Positions 1 to 12,800 of a DNA stretch of 51,763 nucleotides are shown here, piece by piece (positions within the stretch are counted from its first letter, which is position 1; the number at the start of each line of letters is the position of its first letter). Both the position numbers and the translations under genes were made by a program. The notes under the pieces were generated by a model, which saw only the letters and a list, made by a program, of their open reading frames with translations, did not search any database and was not told the origin of the DNA. The DNA is from Lingula anatina (Eukaryota; Brachiopoda; Lingulata; Lingulida; Lingulidae). The stretch spans positions 76,671-128,433 of the forward strand of contig NW_019775689.1 of NCBI RefSeq assembly GCF_001039355.2, in the 5' to 3' direction.

Positions 1-250
1 TGGAGATCAGAGGATCTACTGATCCACAGATCAAATATGGCAGACCCTACATGAAAGAAGAGCCGTGGGTTGGCTTGCATGATGGTACGATGCATATCTC
101 GATGCAATGGCGTCAAGCGAGATCAATTATGAGAAATCAGCCTTAAAAATCGCGTCAAGATAAAAACCAATCCACCAAAGAGCACGATTTAGTAAAATAG
201 TCATGTTCATTTACGATAAAATGGTAACGTTAATTTTACTTACAAGTGAA

Positions 251-1160
251 TATGAAATATCCGAATCAAGAGAGAATGTTCAAGTTAAGTTTTGTAAAAG
301 ATGATTGATGGTATCGGATAATGCAAGCACACAAGCAGTTCTTAGGGAATGTGGTCGTTACCCTCTATACATAGATTATCATGTCAAATGTATTAGGTAT
401 TGGTTCAAGCTTTTGTGTATGGACGACGGTAGGCTACTGAAATCATGCTACAAGTTACTGTTTGACTTAGATAGTAGTGGGAGGCAAACATGGGCGAGTG
501 ACATCAAACATCTTTTATATTCATATGGATTTGGAGTAGTATGGGAAAACCAAGGATGTGGAAATGTGAAACTTTTTTCAGAACAGTTAAGACAACGATT
601 AATGGATATAAGCAGGTAGAATTGGTATTCCTTAGTACGCGAATCAGGCAAGCTGAGGACCTACAGCTCATTTGAACTAGATTTGGTATTTGAGGAATAC
701 TTATCTTTTGTGTCCATAGGAGAGCATAGAAGGGCCTACTGCAAGTTCAGAATATCAAACCACAAATTACAGGTTGAGAAGGGTCGTTATGCCTGTGCAG
801 ATGGGATGGGGAAAATAGAGTATGTACTACATGCCTTTCTGATGGCATAACAATTATTGAGAATGAGGAATACGTGTTAATGTCATGTAGTTTATATAAC
901 GGTCTGAGGGAACGCTTTATACCCGAGATTACAACATTGTCACTAGCGACTGCTCTGTCATCACATAATGTTGACTTTATAAAAAGACTTGCGGCCTTCA
1001 TATATCATGCTGAGAAATTAAGAGATGTTTTTTTAGATAAGTGATTTGTGTCGTTTATGATATATATTCCTTTGTAGTCAGCTCAGTATTATCATAATAG
1101 AACTCAGTTGATGTACTCTTGGCCTGTAGGCCTGAAATACAGTGAAATAAACAACATTCT
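251..1160 (+). mobile_element. Decayed non-LTR retrotransposon 3' end inserted in intron 1
   Basis: The intron flanks read straight across at the paralogous uninterrupted site near 3165-3175, so the insert is about 910 bp, with a shared TGAA at both edges (247-250 and 1160-1163). It encodes the C-terminal region typical of reverse-transcriptase ORFs in aquatic invertebrate LINEs: residues GRYPLYIDYHVKCIRYWFKL at about 334-396, W-A-S-D-I near 490, later H-R-R-A-Y-C-K-F-R near 725-755. Frame is kept from 308 to a stop at 617-619, then continues in another frame to about 1043, so it is a 5'-truncated, frameshifted copy. No polymerase core is present. Confidence 0.7.
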
Positions 1161-1305
1161 GAATTTGGACATTATGGCATGCTTTTTATACCTTGTAATA
1201 ATTTAAATACGTTTTTGTTCAATGCAGGCATTTCGTCCAATCAGACAAAAAATGATATAGGTGTAAGTTGTTATACTTTTCGTAAAATCTTAAATTTACA
1301 TTTAG

Positions 1306-1635
1306 GGCATACAAGGCACAGCCGTTTCTGCATAACCCGAGCATGTCCTGGGCATCCACGCAAACACGACAGCGGGCACGCTAAGCCATCGCACCTCGCC
1401 TTCTCGCGTATACGCTGCCAGGAGTGCGGCAGTCGAGGCAAGGGGTGTAAAAGACCTTCGCCAAGACCCGTGTGTGGGGAGAACTCCAAGTGCTGTAGAG
1501 TTAAAAGACACTCGATCTACTGCAAGAATAATATCATTGAAAAAAGTTTACCTTGCCCACATAAATGGTCCTGTGTGTGTAATGAGGGATACAGGTTGAA
1601 CACCTCTGATCCAGGTTCCAAAAGTTGCGTTCCAG
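1306..1635 (+). CDS. Entry exon (type A), gene 1 first copy
   Basis: 330 nt, phase 1 to phase 1, 110 codons. Acceptor TTTACATTTAG, donor CCAG|GTGAG. The N-terminal half is basic and His/Arg-rich with five cysteines (FCITRACPGH..., RCQEC, GKGC). The C-terminal half is a divergent copy of the array module (VCGENSKCC ... SLPCPHKWSCVCNEGYRLN ... SCVP) with one N-glycosylation sequon. Reading frame is open further upstream here, but both paralogous exons have an in-frame TAG in that stretch, so the acceptor at 1304-1305 is preferred. No known family recognised for the N-terminal half. Confidence 0.75.
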
Positions 1636-4600
1636 GTGAGAAATGGTACTTATAGACTTTATTGCAGCGGTACGGTAATTAGTATAAGTAACAAGGGGAA
1701 ACAGAAGGGGTTGAAGCCGAGATACATTTTACTGGTTCTGAAGTTTGATAAAAAGTTATGTGCTTGAATCCTGGAAGAGCAAAGAACACTTTTAAGATTT
1801 TGTTTAAATGATTTCAAAATGCTGTCGTCAGGGGGTCTGTGTTCTTTTTTACTCTTTTAATTCATGCAGGTGACTAATTTTTAAAACTTTTTAACTAATA
1901 AGAAAATAGAATAATATTTGTAATTATATATGGTTTGCGTACACGTGACATGTAGTACTTGACTGGTTGGAAAACAGGTGTTTTATACCAGTCGTCACAA
2001 GTCGCAGTGGGTGGAATTTGGCATTGCTGTGTATGGTACACTGCATCTCATGTGAGAAACATTAACACAAAAACATCAATTTGGCACAATGTTCTAAAAT
2101 TTAATGGGTTCGAAAATATTGCTATAAAATTAGTCACGAGTTTTGTCTTCTGTTTCATAAATTGAAGTGAGGCCCCCAGTTGTGTGTGGTAATAATACCA
2201 GATGCTGTGAGATAGTGGATAACAATACAGTGTCAAACTGTCAGAATACTACCAATGAAGAAGGTCAAAGTTTACCTTGTCCAGAACCTCTGGTCTGTGT
2301 GTGTGAAGAGGGATACATGTTCAACTCTTCTGATCCAGATCCACAAAATTGCATTCCAGGTGAGAACCCTCATTGTTGGTTAAAGGACTGCATGTTTTTA
2401 CCTTTCAAGGAAGAATAAGGCATTCTTTATGATTTGTGTTTGTGGTTTCGATACTACCCTATTTAAACTTGTAAACATGTATATTTTGTGCAGATGACTT
2501 CAATATTAAACTTCATATCTTCTAGCATAATTTGTAGAAATAATATTTTTAATCATGGTTGGTAAATAAGTGACATGTGGCATTGTAATTTACCCTGGTT
2601 GGAAAATGGGTGTCGTATACCAGTTGTCACTTGCCGCAGTGGTTGGAATTTGGCAATGTTTTGTATGGCACACTGTATGTCATGTTTGAAGTACATGCAA
2701 ACCCAGATACACAATGGACTTGCGCAATATTCTTAAATAAAAGAATTCATAAAATAATTTCCCTTTGTTAATAAGTTTCGTCTTCTGTTTCATANTCAAA
2801 GGTAACTTGACACGATGAAGATAGGCTATAGTGAAGAGGTTAGTGTCAAGTTATCTCTGAAGCTCAGGGTGCAGAACAATAGCTTCATTCAACAAAGGAC
2901 GTATTCAGAATTGGAGATCACAGGATCTACATGTACTGATCTACAGATCAAATGTGGCAGACCGTACATGAAAGAAGAGCCGTGGGTTGGCTTGCATGAT
3001 GGTACGATGCATATCTCAATGCAATGGCGTCAAGCGATATCAATTATGAGAAATCAGCCTTAAAAATCGTGCCAAGATAAAGACCAATCCACCAAAGAGC
3101 ACGATTCAGTAAAATAGTCATGTTCATTTACGATAAAATGGTAACGTTAATTTTACTTACAAGTGAATTTGGACATTATGGCATGCTTTTTATACCTTGT
3201 AATAATTTAAATACGTTTTTGTTCAATGCAGGCTTTTCATCAAATTAGACAAAAAGATGATATAGGTGTAAGTTGTTATACTTTTCGTAAAATCTTGAAT
3301 TTACATTTAGGGCGTACAAGGCACAGTCGTTTCTGCATAACCCGAGCATGTCCTGGGCATCAACGCAAACACGGCGGCCGGCACGTTAAGCCATCGCACC
3401 TCGCCTTCTCACGTATACGCTGCCAGGAGTGCGGTAGCCGAGGCACGGGGTGTAAAAGACATTCGCCAAGACCCGTGTGTGGGGAGAACTCCAAGTGCTG
3501 TAGGGTTAGAAGACACTCGATCTACTGCAAGAATAATATCATTGAAAAAAGTTTACCTTGCCCGCATAAATGGTCCTGTGTGTGTAATGAGGGATACAGG
3601 TTGAACACCTCTGATCCAGGTTCCAAAAGATGCGTTCCAGGTGAGAAATGGCACTCACAGACTTTATTGCAGCGGTACGGTAATTAGTATAAGTAACTAG
3701 GGGAAACAGAAGGGGTTGAAGCCGAGATACACAGTACTGGTTCTGAAGTTTGATAAAAAGTTATGTGCTTGAATATTGGAAGAGCAAAGAACTATTTTAA
3801 GATTTCGTTTTCATGATTTCAAGAAAATAAAATAATATTTGTAATTATATATGGTTTGCGTAAACGTGGCATGTAGTACTTGACTGGTTGGAAAACAGGT
3901 GTTTTATACCAGTCGTCACACGTCGCAGTGGGTGAAATTTGGCATTGCTGTGTATGGTACACTGTATCTCATGTGAGAAACATTAACACAAAAACATCAA
4001 TTTGGCACAATGTTCTAAAATATAATGGGTTCTAAAATAATGCCATAAAATTATTCATGAGTTTTGACTTTTGTTTCATAAATTGAAGTGAGGCCCCCAG
4101 TTGTGTGTGGTAATAATACCAGATGCTGTGAAGTAGTGGATAACAGTACAGTGTCAAACTGCCAGAATACTACCAATGAAGAAGGTCAAAGTTTACCTTG
4201 TCCAGAACCTCTGGTCTGTGTGTGTGAAGAGGGATACATGTTCAACTCTTCTGATCCAGATCCACAAAATTGCGTTCCAGGTGAGAACTCCCATTGTTGG
4301 TTAAAGTCCTGTGTTTTTTTTTTTTTTAACCTTTTCAAGGAAGAGTAAGGCACTCTCAATGATTTGTTTTTGTTGGTTCGATACTACCCTATTTAAACTT
4401 GTAAACATGTATATGTTGTGCAGATGATTTCATTATTAATCTTTAGATCTTATAACAGAATGTCGAAATAAAAATTTTAATCATGGTTTACGTAAGGGTG
4501 GCATGTAGCTTTGTAATTTACACTGGTTGGAAAAATGTTGGATGACCATCGTCCTTGTCAAAGTGGGTGGACTTTGGCAATGTTTTATATGTCACACTGT

Positions 4601-6615
4601 ACCTCGTCTTAGAAGCACACACACAGAAATGCAATGATCATGACATAATGTTTCAAAATGAAATCTATATAAATTCATTTCCCTGTGTTGACAAGTTTTG
4701 TCTTCTGTTTCATAAATAGAAGTGAGGCCCCCAGTTGTGTGTGGTAATAATACCAGATGCTGTGAGGTAGTGGATAACAGTACAGTGTCGAACTGTCAGA
4801 ATACTACCAATGAAGAAGGTCAAAGTTTACCTTGCCTAGAACCTCGGGTCTGTGTGTGTGAAAAGGGATACATGTTCAACTCTTCTGTTCCAGATCCACA
4901 AAATTGCGTTCCAGGTGAGAACAGGCAGTTATAGATTTTATTGCATGGGTGCGGTACCACTACCACCATTAGGAAAGGGGGGGGGAGGTTGAAGTCTAGA
5001 TATTGGTTTTGATGAAAAGTTACTATGCATTTCTTTTCTTTTCAAATATTGGTCCTTCCTTGAATAAATTATAATTCGACATAAAAAGTGTGCTTAAAAA
5101 CCCATTTGATGTCATGTTTGTTTTTACCAATTCAACTTAGAGTAAGGAATTCTTTATGATTTTACCGTTGTGATTTTAATACCCTCGTCAGGGGCTCAGT
5201 GTTGTTATTTTAAAATCTTTCAATTCTTGTTGAAATTTGTATGTATTTTGTGCATGTGATCTTGTTTTTAAACTCTTGATCTTATAACAGTGTATCTAGG
5301 AATAATGTTTGTAATCGTATNTTGGTTTTGATAAAAAGTTACTATGCATTTCTTTTCTTTTCAAATATTGGTCCTTCCTTGAATAAATTATAATTCGACA
5401 TAAAAAGTGTGCTTAAAAACCCATTTGATGTCATGTTTGTTTTTACCAATTCAACTTAGAGTAAGGAATTCTTTATGATTTTACCCTTGTGGTTTTAATA
5501 CCCTCGTCAGGGGCTCAGTGTTGTTCTTTTAAAATCTTTCAATTCTTGTTGAAATTTGTATGTATTTTGTGCATGTGATCTTGTTTTTAAACTCTTGATC
5601 TTATAACAGTGTATCTAGGAATAATGTTTGTAATCGTATATGGGATTACGTTTGTGGTATGTAGCTTAGTAATTTTCACTGGTTTCAAAATGGATATCGC
5701 ATACCCATCGTCACACTTCACAGTGGGTGAAATTAGGCAATGTTGTGTATGGTACACTGTATCTCATGTTAAAAGTATAAACCCACGAACACAATAAATT
5801 TGGCACAGTGATCTAAATTTTATGAGTTCTAAAATAATGTTCTAAATTAATTTCCCTGTGTTCACGTGTCTTGACTTCTGTTTCATAAATTGAAGTGAAG
5901 CCCCCAGTTGTGTGTGGTAATAATACCAGATGCTGTGAGGTAGTGGATAACAATACAGTGTCAAATTGTCAGAATACTACCAATGAAGAAGGTCAAAGTT
6001 TACCTTGTCCAGAACCTCTGGCCTGTGTGTGTGAAGAGGGATACCTGTTCAACTCTTCTGATCCTAATCCACAAAATTGCGTTCCAGGTGAGAACTCTCA
6101 TTGTTGGTTAAAGGACTGCATGTTTTTACCTTTTCAAGGAAGAGTAAGGCACTCTATACGATTTGTGTTTGTTATATCTATACTACCATATTTAAACTTA
6201 TAAAATGTATATTTTGTGAAGATGACTTCAATATTAAATCTTCTAGCAAAATTTGGAGAAATAATATTTTTAATCATGGCTGGTAAATAAGTGACATGTA
6301 GCATTGTAATTTACACTGTTTGAAAGATGGGTGTCACTTGCCGCAGTGGTTGGAATGCATAAAAAGCTAAACACTAAAGAAATGTTAAATTAAAGGTGGG
6401 CTTCATTTGTGCCTTGATCTAAGACAACTGCACATGCCATACAAACAAACTGGCAGCTTGGCCAATTAATTTGGTCAATTAACTTGGTCATTTAACTTGC
6501 CCATTATGCTGTTAACAATGCAAAGACACCAAAAATAATGGGCCCAGCCAGGGTGTAATAAACATGGAGTCTGGGCTCTTTATGCATGGGACTAGATTTG
6601 ATCCGGGCCTTTGAC

Positions 6616-6646
<31 letters not shown>

Positions 6647-9600
6647 ACATGTAGCTTTGTCATTTACACTGCTTGGAAAACAGGTGTTGTATACCAGTCG
6701 TCACACATTGCAGTGCGTGGAATTTGGCATGCTGTTTATGGCACACTGTATCCCATGTTAGAAGTATAAACATACGAGCGTATAAGCATGAATTTGCCAC
6801 AGTGTCCTAAAATTAATGAGTTCTAAAATAATGCTCTAAAATTATTCATGAGCTTTGTCTTTTGTTTCATAAATTGAAGTGAGGCCCCCAGTTATGTGTG
6901 GCAATAATACCAGATGCTGTGAGGTAGTGGATAACAGTACAGTGTCAAACTGCCAGAATACTACCAATGAAGAAGGTCAAAGTTTACCTTGTCCAGAACC
7001 TCTGGTCTGTGTGTGTGAAGAGGGATACATGTTCAACTCTTCTGATTCAGATCCACAAAATTGCGTGCCAGGTGAGAACTTTCATTGCTGGTTAAAGTTC
7101 TGCTTTTTTACCTTTTCAATAAGAGTGAGACACTCTTTATGCTTTGTGTTTGTGATTTCAATACTACCATATTTAAAGTTGTCAACATGTATGTATTGTG
7201 CAGATGACTTCATTATTAATCTAAAGATCTTATAACAATGTGTAGAAGTAAAATTTTAATCATTGTTTGAGTACGCGTGACATGTAGCTTTGTAATTTAC
7301 ACTAGTTGGAAAATGTCAGATGACCATCGCCCTTGTCAAAGTGGGTATAATTTGGCAGTGTTTTATATGACACACTGTACCCCATGTTAGAAGAATACAC
7401 ACAGAAATGCAATGGTCAAGACATAATGTTCCAAAATGAAATCTATATAAATTCATTTCCTTGTGTTGACAAGTCTTCACTTCTGTTTCTTAAATTGAAG
7501 TGAGGCCCCCAGTTGTGTGTGGTAATAATACCAGATGCTGTGAGATAGTGGATAACAGTACAGTGTCAAACTGCCAGAATACTACCAACGAAGAAGGTCA
7601 AAGTTTACCTTGTCCAGAACCTCTGGTCTGTGTGTGTGATGAGGGATACATGTTCAACTCTTCTGATCCAGATCCACAAAATTGCGTTCCAGGTGAGAAC
7701 TCTCATTGCTGGTTAAAGTTCTGCTTTTTTCCTTTTCAAGGAAGAGTAAAGCACTCTCAGTGATTTGTGTTCATGATTTTAATACTATCGTACTTAAACT
7801 TGTACACGTGTATATTGTGCATATGACTTCACTATTAAACTTTAGATCTTATAACAATATATGGAAAAATAATATTTTAATCATGGTTTTATATACGTGA
7901 CATGTAGTATTGTAATTTACACTGCTTGGAAAACAAGTGTTGTATACCAGTCATCACACATCGCAGTGGGTGGAATTTGGCAATGCTGTTTATGGCACAC
8001 TGTATCCCATGTTAGAAGTATAAACATATAAGCATGAATTTGCCATAATGTCCTAAAATTAATGAGTTCTAAAATAATGTTGTAAAAGGATACACACAGA
8101 AATGCAATGATCAAGACATAATGTTCCAAAATGAAATCTATATAAATTCATTTCCTTGTGTTGACAAGTTTTGTCTTCTGTTTCATAAATTGAAGTGAGG
8201 CCCCCAGTTGTGTGTGGTAATAATACCAGATGCTGTGAGGTAGTGGATAACACTACAGTGTCGAACTGTCAGAATACTACCAATGAAGAAGGTCAAAGTT
8301 TGCCTTGCCTAGAACCTCGGGTCTGTGTGTGTGAAAAGGGATACATGTTCAACTCTTCTGTTCCAGATCCACAAAATTGCGTTCCAGGTGAGAACAGGCA
8401 GTTATAGATTTTATTGCATGGGTGCGGTACCACTACCACCATTAGGAAAGGGGGGGGGAGGTTGAAGTCTAGATATTGGTTTTGATGAAAAGTTACTATG
8501 CATTTCTTTTCTTTTCAAATATTGGTCCTTCCTTGAATAAATTATAATTCGACATAAAAAGTGTGCTTAAAAACCCATTTGATGTCATGTTTGTTTTTAC
8601 CAATTCAACTTAGAGTAAGGAATTCTTTATGATTTTACCGTTGTGATTTTAATACCCTCGTCAGGGGCTCAGTGTTGTTATTTTAAAATCTTTCAATTCT
8701 TGTTGAAATTTGTATGTATTTTGTGCATGTGATCTTGTTTTTAAACTCTTGATCTTATAACAGTGTATCTAGGAATAATGTTTGTAATCGTATATGGGAT
8801 TATGTTTGTGGTATATAGCTTAGTAATTTTCACTGGTTTCAAAATGGATATCGCATACCCATCGTCACACTTCACAGTGGGTGAAATTAGGCAATGTTGT
8901 GTATGGTACACTGTATCTCATGTTAAAAGTATAAACCCACGAACACAATAAATTTGGCACAGTGATCTAAATTTTATGAGTTCTAAAATAATGTTCTAAA
9001 TTAATTTCCCTGTGTTCACGTGTCTTGACTTCTGTTTCATAAATTGAAGTGAAGCCCCCAGTTGTGTGTGGTAATAATACCAGATGCTGTGAGGTAGTGG
9101 ATAACAGTACTGTGTCAAACTGCCAGAATACTACCAACGAAGAAGGTCAAAGTTTACCTTGTCCAGAACCTCTGGTCTGTGTGTGTGATGAGGGATACAT
9201 GTTCAACTCTTCTGATCCAGATCCACAAAATTGCGTTCCAGGTGAGAACTCTCATTGTTGGTTAAAGGACTGCATGTTTTTACCTTTTCAAGGAAGAGTA
9301 AGGCACTCTATACGATTTGTGTTTGTTATATCTATACTACCATATTTAAACTTATAAAATGTATATTTTGTGAAGATGACTTCAATATTAAACTTTATAT
9401 CTTCTAGCAAAATTTGGAGAAATAATATTTTTAATCATGGCTGGTAAATAAGTGACATGTAGCATTGTAATTTACGCTGTTTGAAAGATGGGTGTCGTAT
9501 ACCAGTTGTCACTTGCCGCAGTGGTTGGAATGCATAAAAAGCTAAACACTAAAGAAATGTTAAATTAAAGGTGGGCTTCATTTGTGCCTTGATCTAAGAC

Positions 9601-9790
9601 AACTGCACATGCCATACAAACAAACTGGCAGCTTGGCCAATTAATTTGGTCAATTAACTTGGTCATTTAACTTGCCCATTATGCTGTTAACAATGCAAAG
9701 ACACCAAAAATAATGGGCCCAGCCAGGGTGTAATAAACATGGAGTCTGGGCTCTTTATGCATGGGGCTAGATTTGATCCGGGCCTTTGAC

Positions 9791-9821
<31 letters not shown>

Positions 9822-12800
9822 ACATGTAGCTTTGTCATTTACACTGCTTGGAAAACAGGTGTTGTATACCAGTCGTCACACATTGCAGTACGTGGAATTT
9901 GGCAATGCTGTTTATGGCACACTGTATCCCATGTTAGAAGTATAAACATACGAGCGTATAAGCATGAATTTGCCACAGTGTCCTAAAATTAATGAGTTCT
10001 AAAATAATGTTCTAAAATTATTCATGAGCTTTGTCTTTTGTTTCATAAATTGAAGTGAGGCCCCCAGTTGTGTGTGGTAATAATACCAGATGCTGTGAGG
10101 TAGTGGATAACAGTACAGTGTCAAACTGCCAGAATACTACCAATGAAGAAGGTCAAAGTTTACCTTGTCCAGAACCTCTGGTCTGTGTGTGTAAAGAGGG
10201 ATACATGTTCAACTCTTCTGATCCAAATCCACAAAATTGCGTGCCAGGTGAGAACTTTCATTGCTGGTTAAAGTTCTGCTTTTTTACCTTTTCAATAAGA
10301 GTGAGACACTCTTTATGCTTTGTGTTTGTGATTTCAATACTACCATATTTAAAGTTGTCAACATGTATGTATTGTGCAGATGACTTCATTATTAATCTAA
10401 AGATCTTATAACAATGTGTAGAAGTAAAATTTTAATCATTGTTTGAGTACGCGTGACATGTAGCTTTGTAATTTACACTAGTTGGAAAATGTCAGATGAC
10501 CATCGCCCTTGTCAAAGTGGGTATAATTTGGCAGTGTTTTATATGACACACTGTACCCCATGTTAGAAGGATACACACAGAAATGCGATGGTCAAGACAT
10601 AATGTTCCAAAATGAAATCTATATAAATTCATTTCCTTGTGTTGACAAGTCTTCACTTCTGTTTCTTAAATTGAAGTGAGGCCCCCAGTTGTGTGTGGTA
10701 ATAATACCAGATGCTGTGAAGTAGTGGATAACAGTACAGTGTCAAACTGTCAGAATACTACCAATGAAGAAGGTCAAAGTTTACCTTGTCCAGAACCTCT
10801 GGTCTGTGTGTGTGAAGAGGGATACATGTTCAACTCTTCTGTTCCAGATCCACAAAATTGCGTTCCAGGTGAGAACTCTCATTGCTGGTTAAAGTTTTGC
10901 TTTTTTCCTTTTCAAGTTAAGGAAGAGTAAAGCACTCTCAGTGATTTGTGTTCATGATTTTAATACTATCGTACTTAAACTTGTACACGTGTATATTGTG
11001 CATATGACTTCACTATTAAACTTTAGATCTTATAACAATATATGGAAAAATAATATTTTAATCATGGTTTTATATATGCACGACATGTAGCATTGTAATT
11101 TACACTGGTTGGAAAACAAGTGTTGTATACCAGTCGTCACACATCGCAGTGGGTGGAATTTGGCAATGCTGTTTATGGCACACTGTATCCCATGTTAGAA
11201 GTATAAATATATAAGCATGAATTTGCCATAATGTCCTAAAATTAATGAGTTCTAAAATAATGTTGTAAAAGGATACACACAGAAATGCAATGATCAAGAC
11301 ATAATGTTCCAAAATGAAATCTATATAAATTCATTTCCTTGTGTTGACAAGTTTTGTCTTCTGTTTCATGAATTGAAGTGAGGCCCCCAGTTGTGTGTGG
11401 TAATAATACCAGATGCTGTGAGGTAGTGGATAACACTACAGTGTCGAACTGTCAGAATACTACCAATGAAGAAGGTCAAAGTTTGCCTTGCCTAGAACCT
11501 CGGGTCTGTGTGTGTGAAAAGGGATACATGTTCAACTCTTCTGTTCCAGATCCACAAAATTGCGTTCCAGGTGAGTTCTGTTATTATTGGTTAAAGTTTT
11601 GCTTTTTACCTTTTCAAGGAAGAGTAAGGCACTCTATATGATTTGTTTTTGTGATTTTGATACTACCATATTTAAATCTGTAATTAAACATGTATATATT
11701 GTGCAGATGACTTCATCGTTAAACTTTAGATCTCATAACAGTATATGTAGAAATAATATTTTTAATCATGGTTTGCGTACACGAGACATATAACTTAAAA
11801 GTGGGTATCGTGTACCCGCATCGTCATACGTCACATTAGGTGGAATTTGGCCATGTTTTTTTGGCCCACTGTCTTTGCTGGTTTAAGTTCTGCTTTTTTA
11901 CCTCTTCAAGGAAGAGTAAGGCACTCTTTATGCTTTGTGTTTGTGATTTCGATACAACCATATTTAAACTTGTAAACTTGTTAATAAACTGATAGCAGGA
12001 GCATATCATTCCACAGTCATTTATCTCCCCCAAAGTATTGGTGTACATTGTGCATATGACTTCATTATTAAACGTAAGATCTTATGCAGCATTTAAAGTT
12101 ACAGTGGTTGAAAAACGTGTATCGTATACCCACAGTCAATTGTCACGTTGACTGGAATTTGGCAATGTTTTGTATGGCGCACTGTCTTTCATGTTACACA
12201 CTGTAGAAGGATGCACACCGAAGCACAATAATCCTGGCATCATGTTCTGAATTGGAATCTATATAAAATAATTTCCCTGTGTTGATAAGTTTTGTCTTCT
12301 GTTTCATAAATTGAAGTGAGGCCCTCAGTTGTGTGTGGTAATAATACCAGATGCTGTGAGGTAGTGGATAACAGTACAGTGTCAAACTGTCAGAATACTA
12401 CCAATGAAGAAGGTCAAAGTTTACCTTGTCCAGAACCTCTGGTATGTGTGTGTGATGAGGGATTCATGTTCAACACTTNNNNNNNNNNNNNNNNNNNNNN
12501 NNNNNNNNNNNNNNNNNNNNNNNNNNNNNNNNNNNNNNNNNNNNNNNNNNNNNNNNNNNNNNATCCTTTCTTTTCCTAAATTAATTGATGTTTTATCTCA
12601 TAATCTTCAATTCTAAAAAAGTGGCAAAGCCCAGCATTAAATATTGTATAACTGTTCATTTAATCATCACCTCTGGTGTTATTTTGGAATTTACCTTAAA
12701 TATGAAAGAATTTCATAAAAATGTGAATTGCTGCAAAGTAACGCTATATAAAATTTGCTTTGCATTAAAAGTACAATCATTATTACATGTAGATGCATGC

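Noticed and set aside
1179-1305. Open frame upstream of the first entry exon
   Set aside because: Both paralogous copies (3226-3310, 29385-29464) have stops or a frame change here when read from the alternative acceptor; the conserved TTTAG acceptor starts the exon later.
2360-2418. Continuation of module reading frames past the donor (ENxHCWLK...)
   Set aside because: These residues are intron: the conserved GTGAGAAC donor precedes them, the length varies between copies, and the next exon is reached in phase 1 only if it is spliced out.
2815-3063. 82-codon frame MKIGYSEEVSV...
   Set aside because: Lies in intron 1 sequence; copies at 1-150 and 29040-29220 do not keep the frame.
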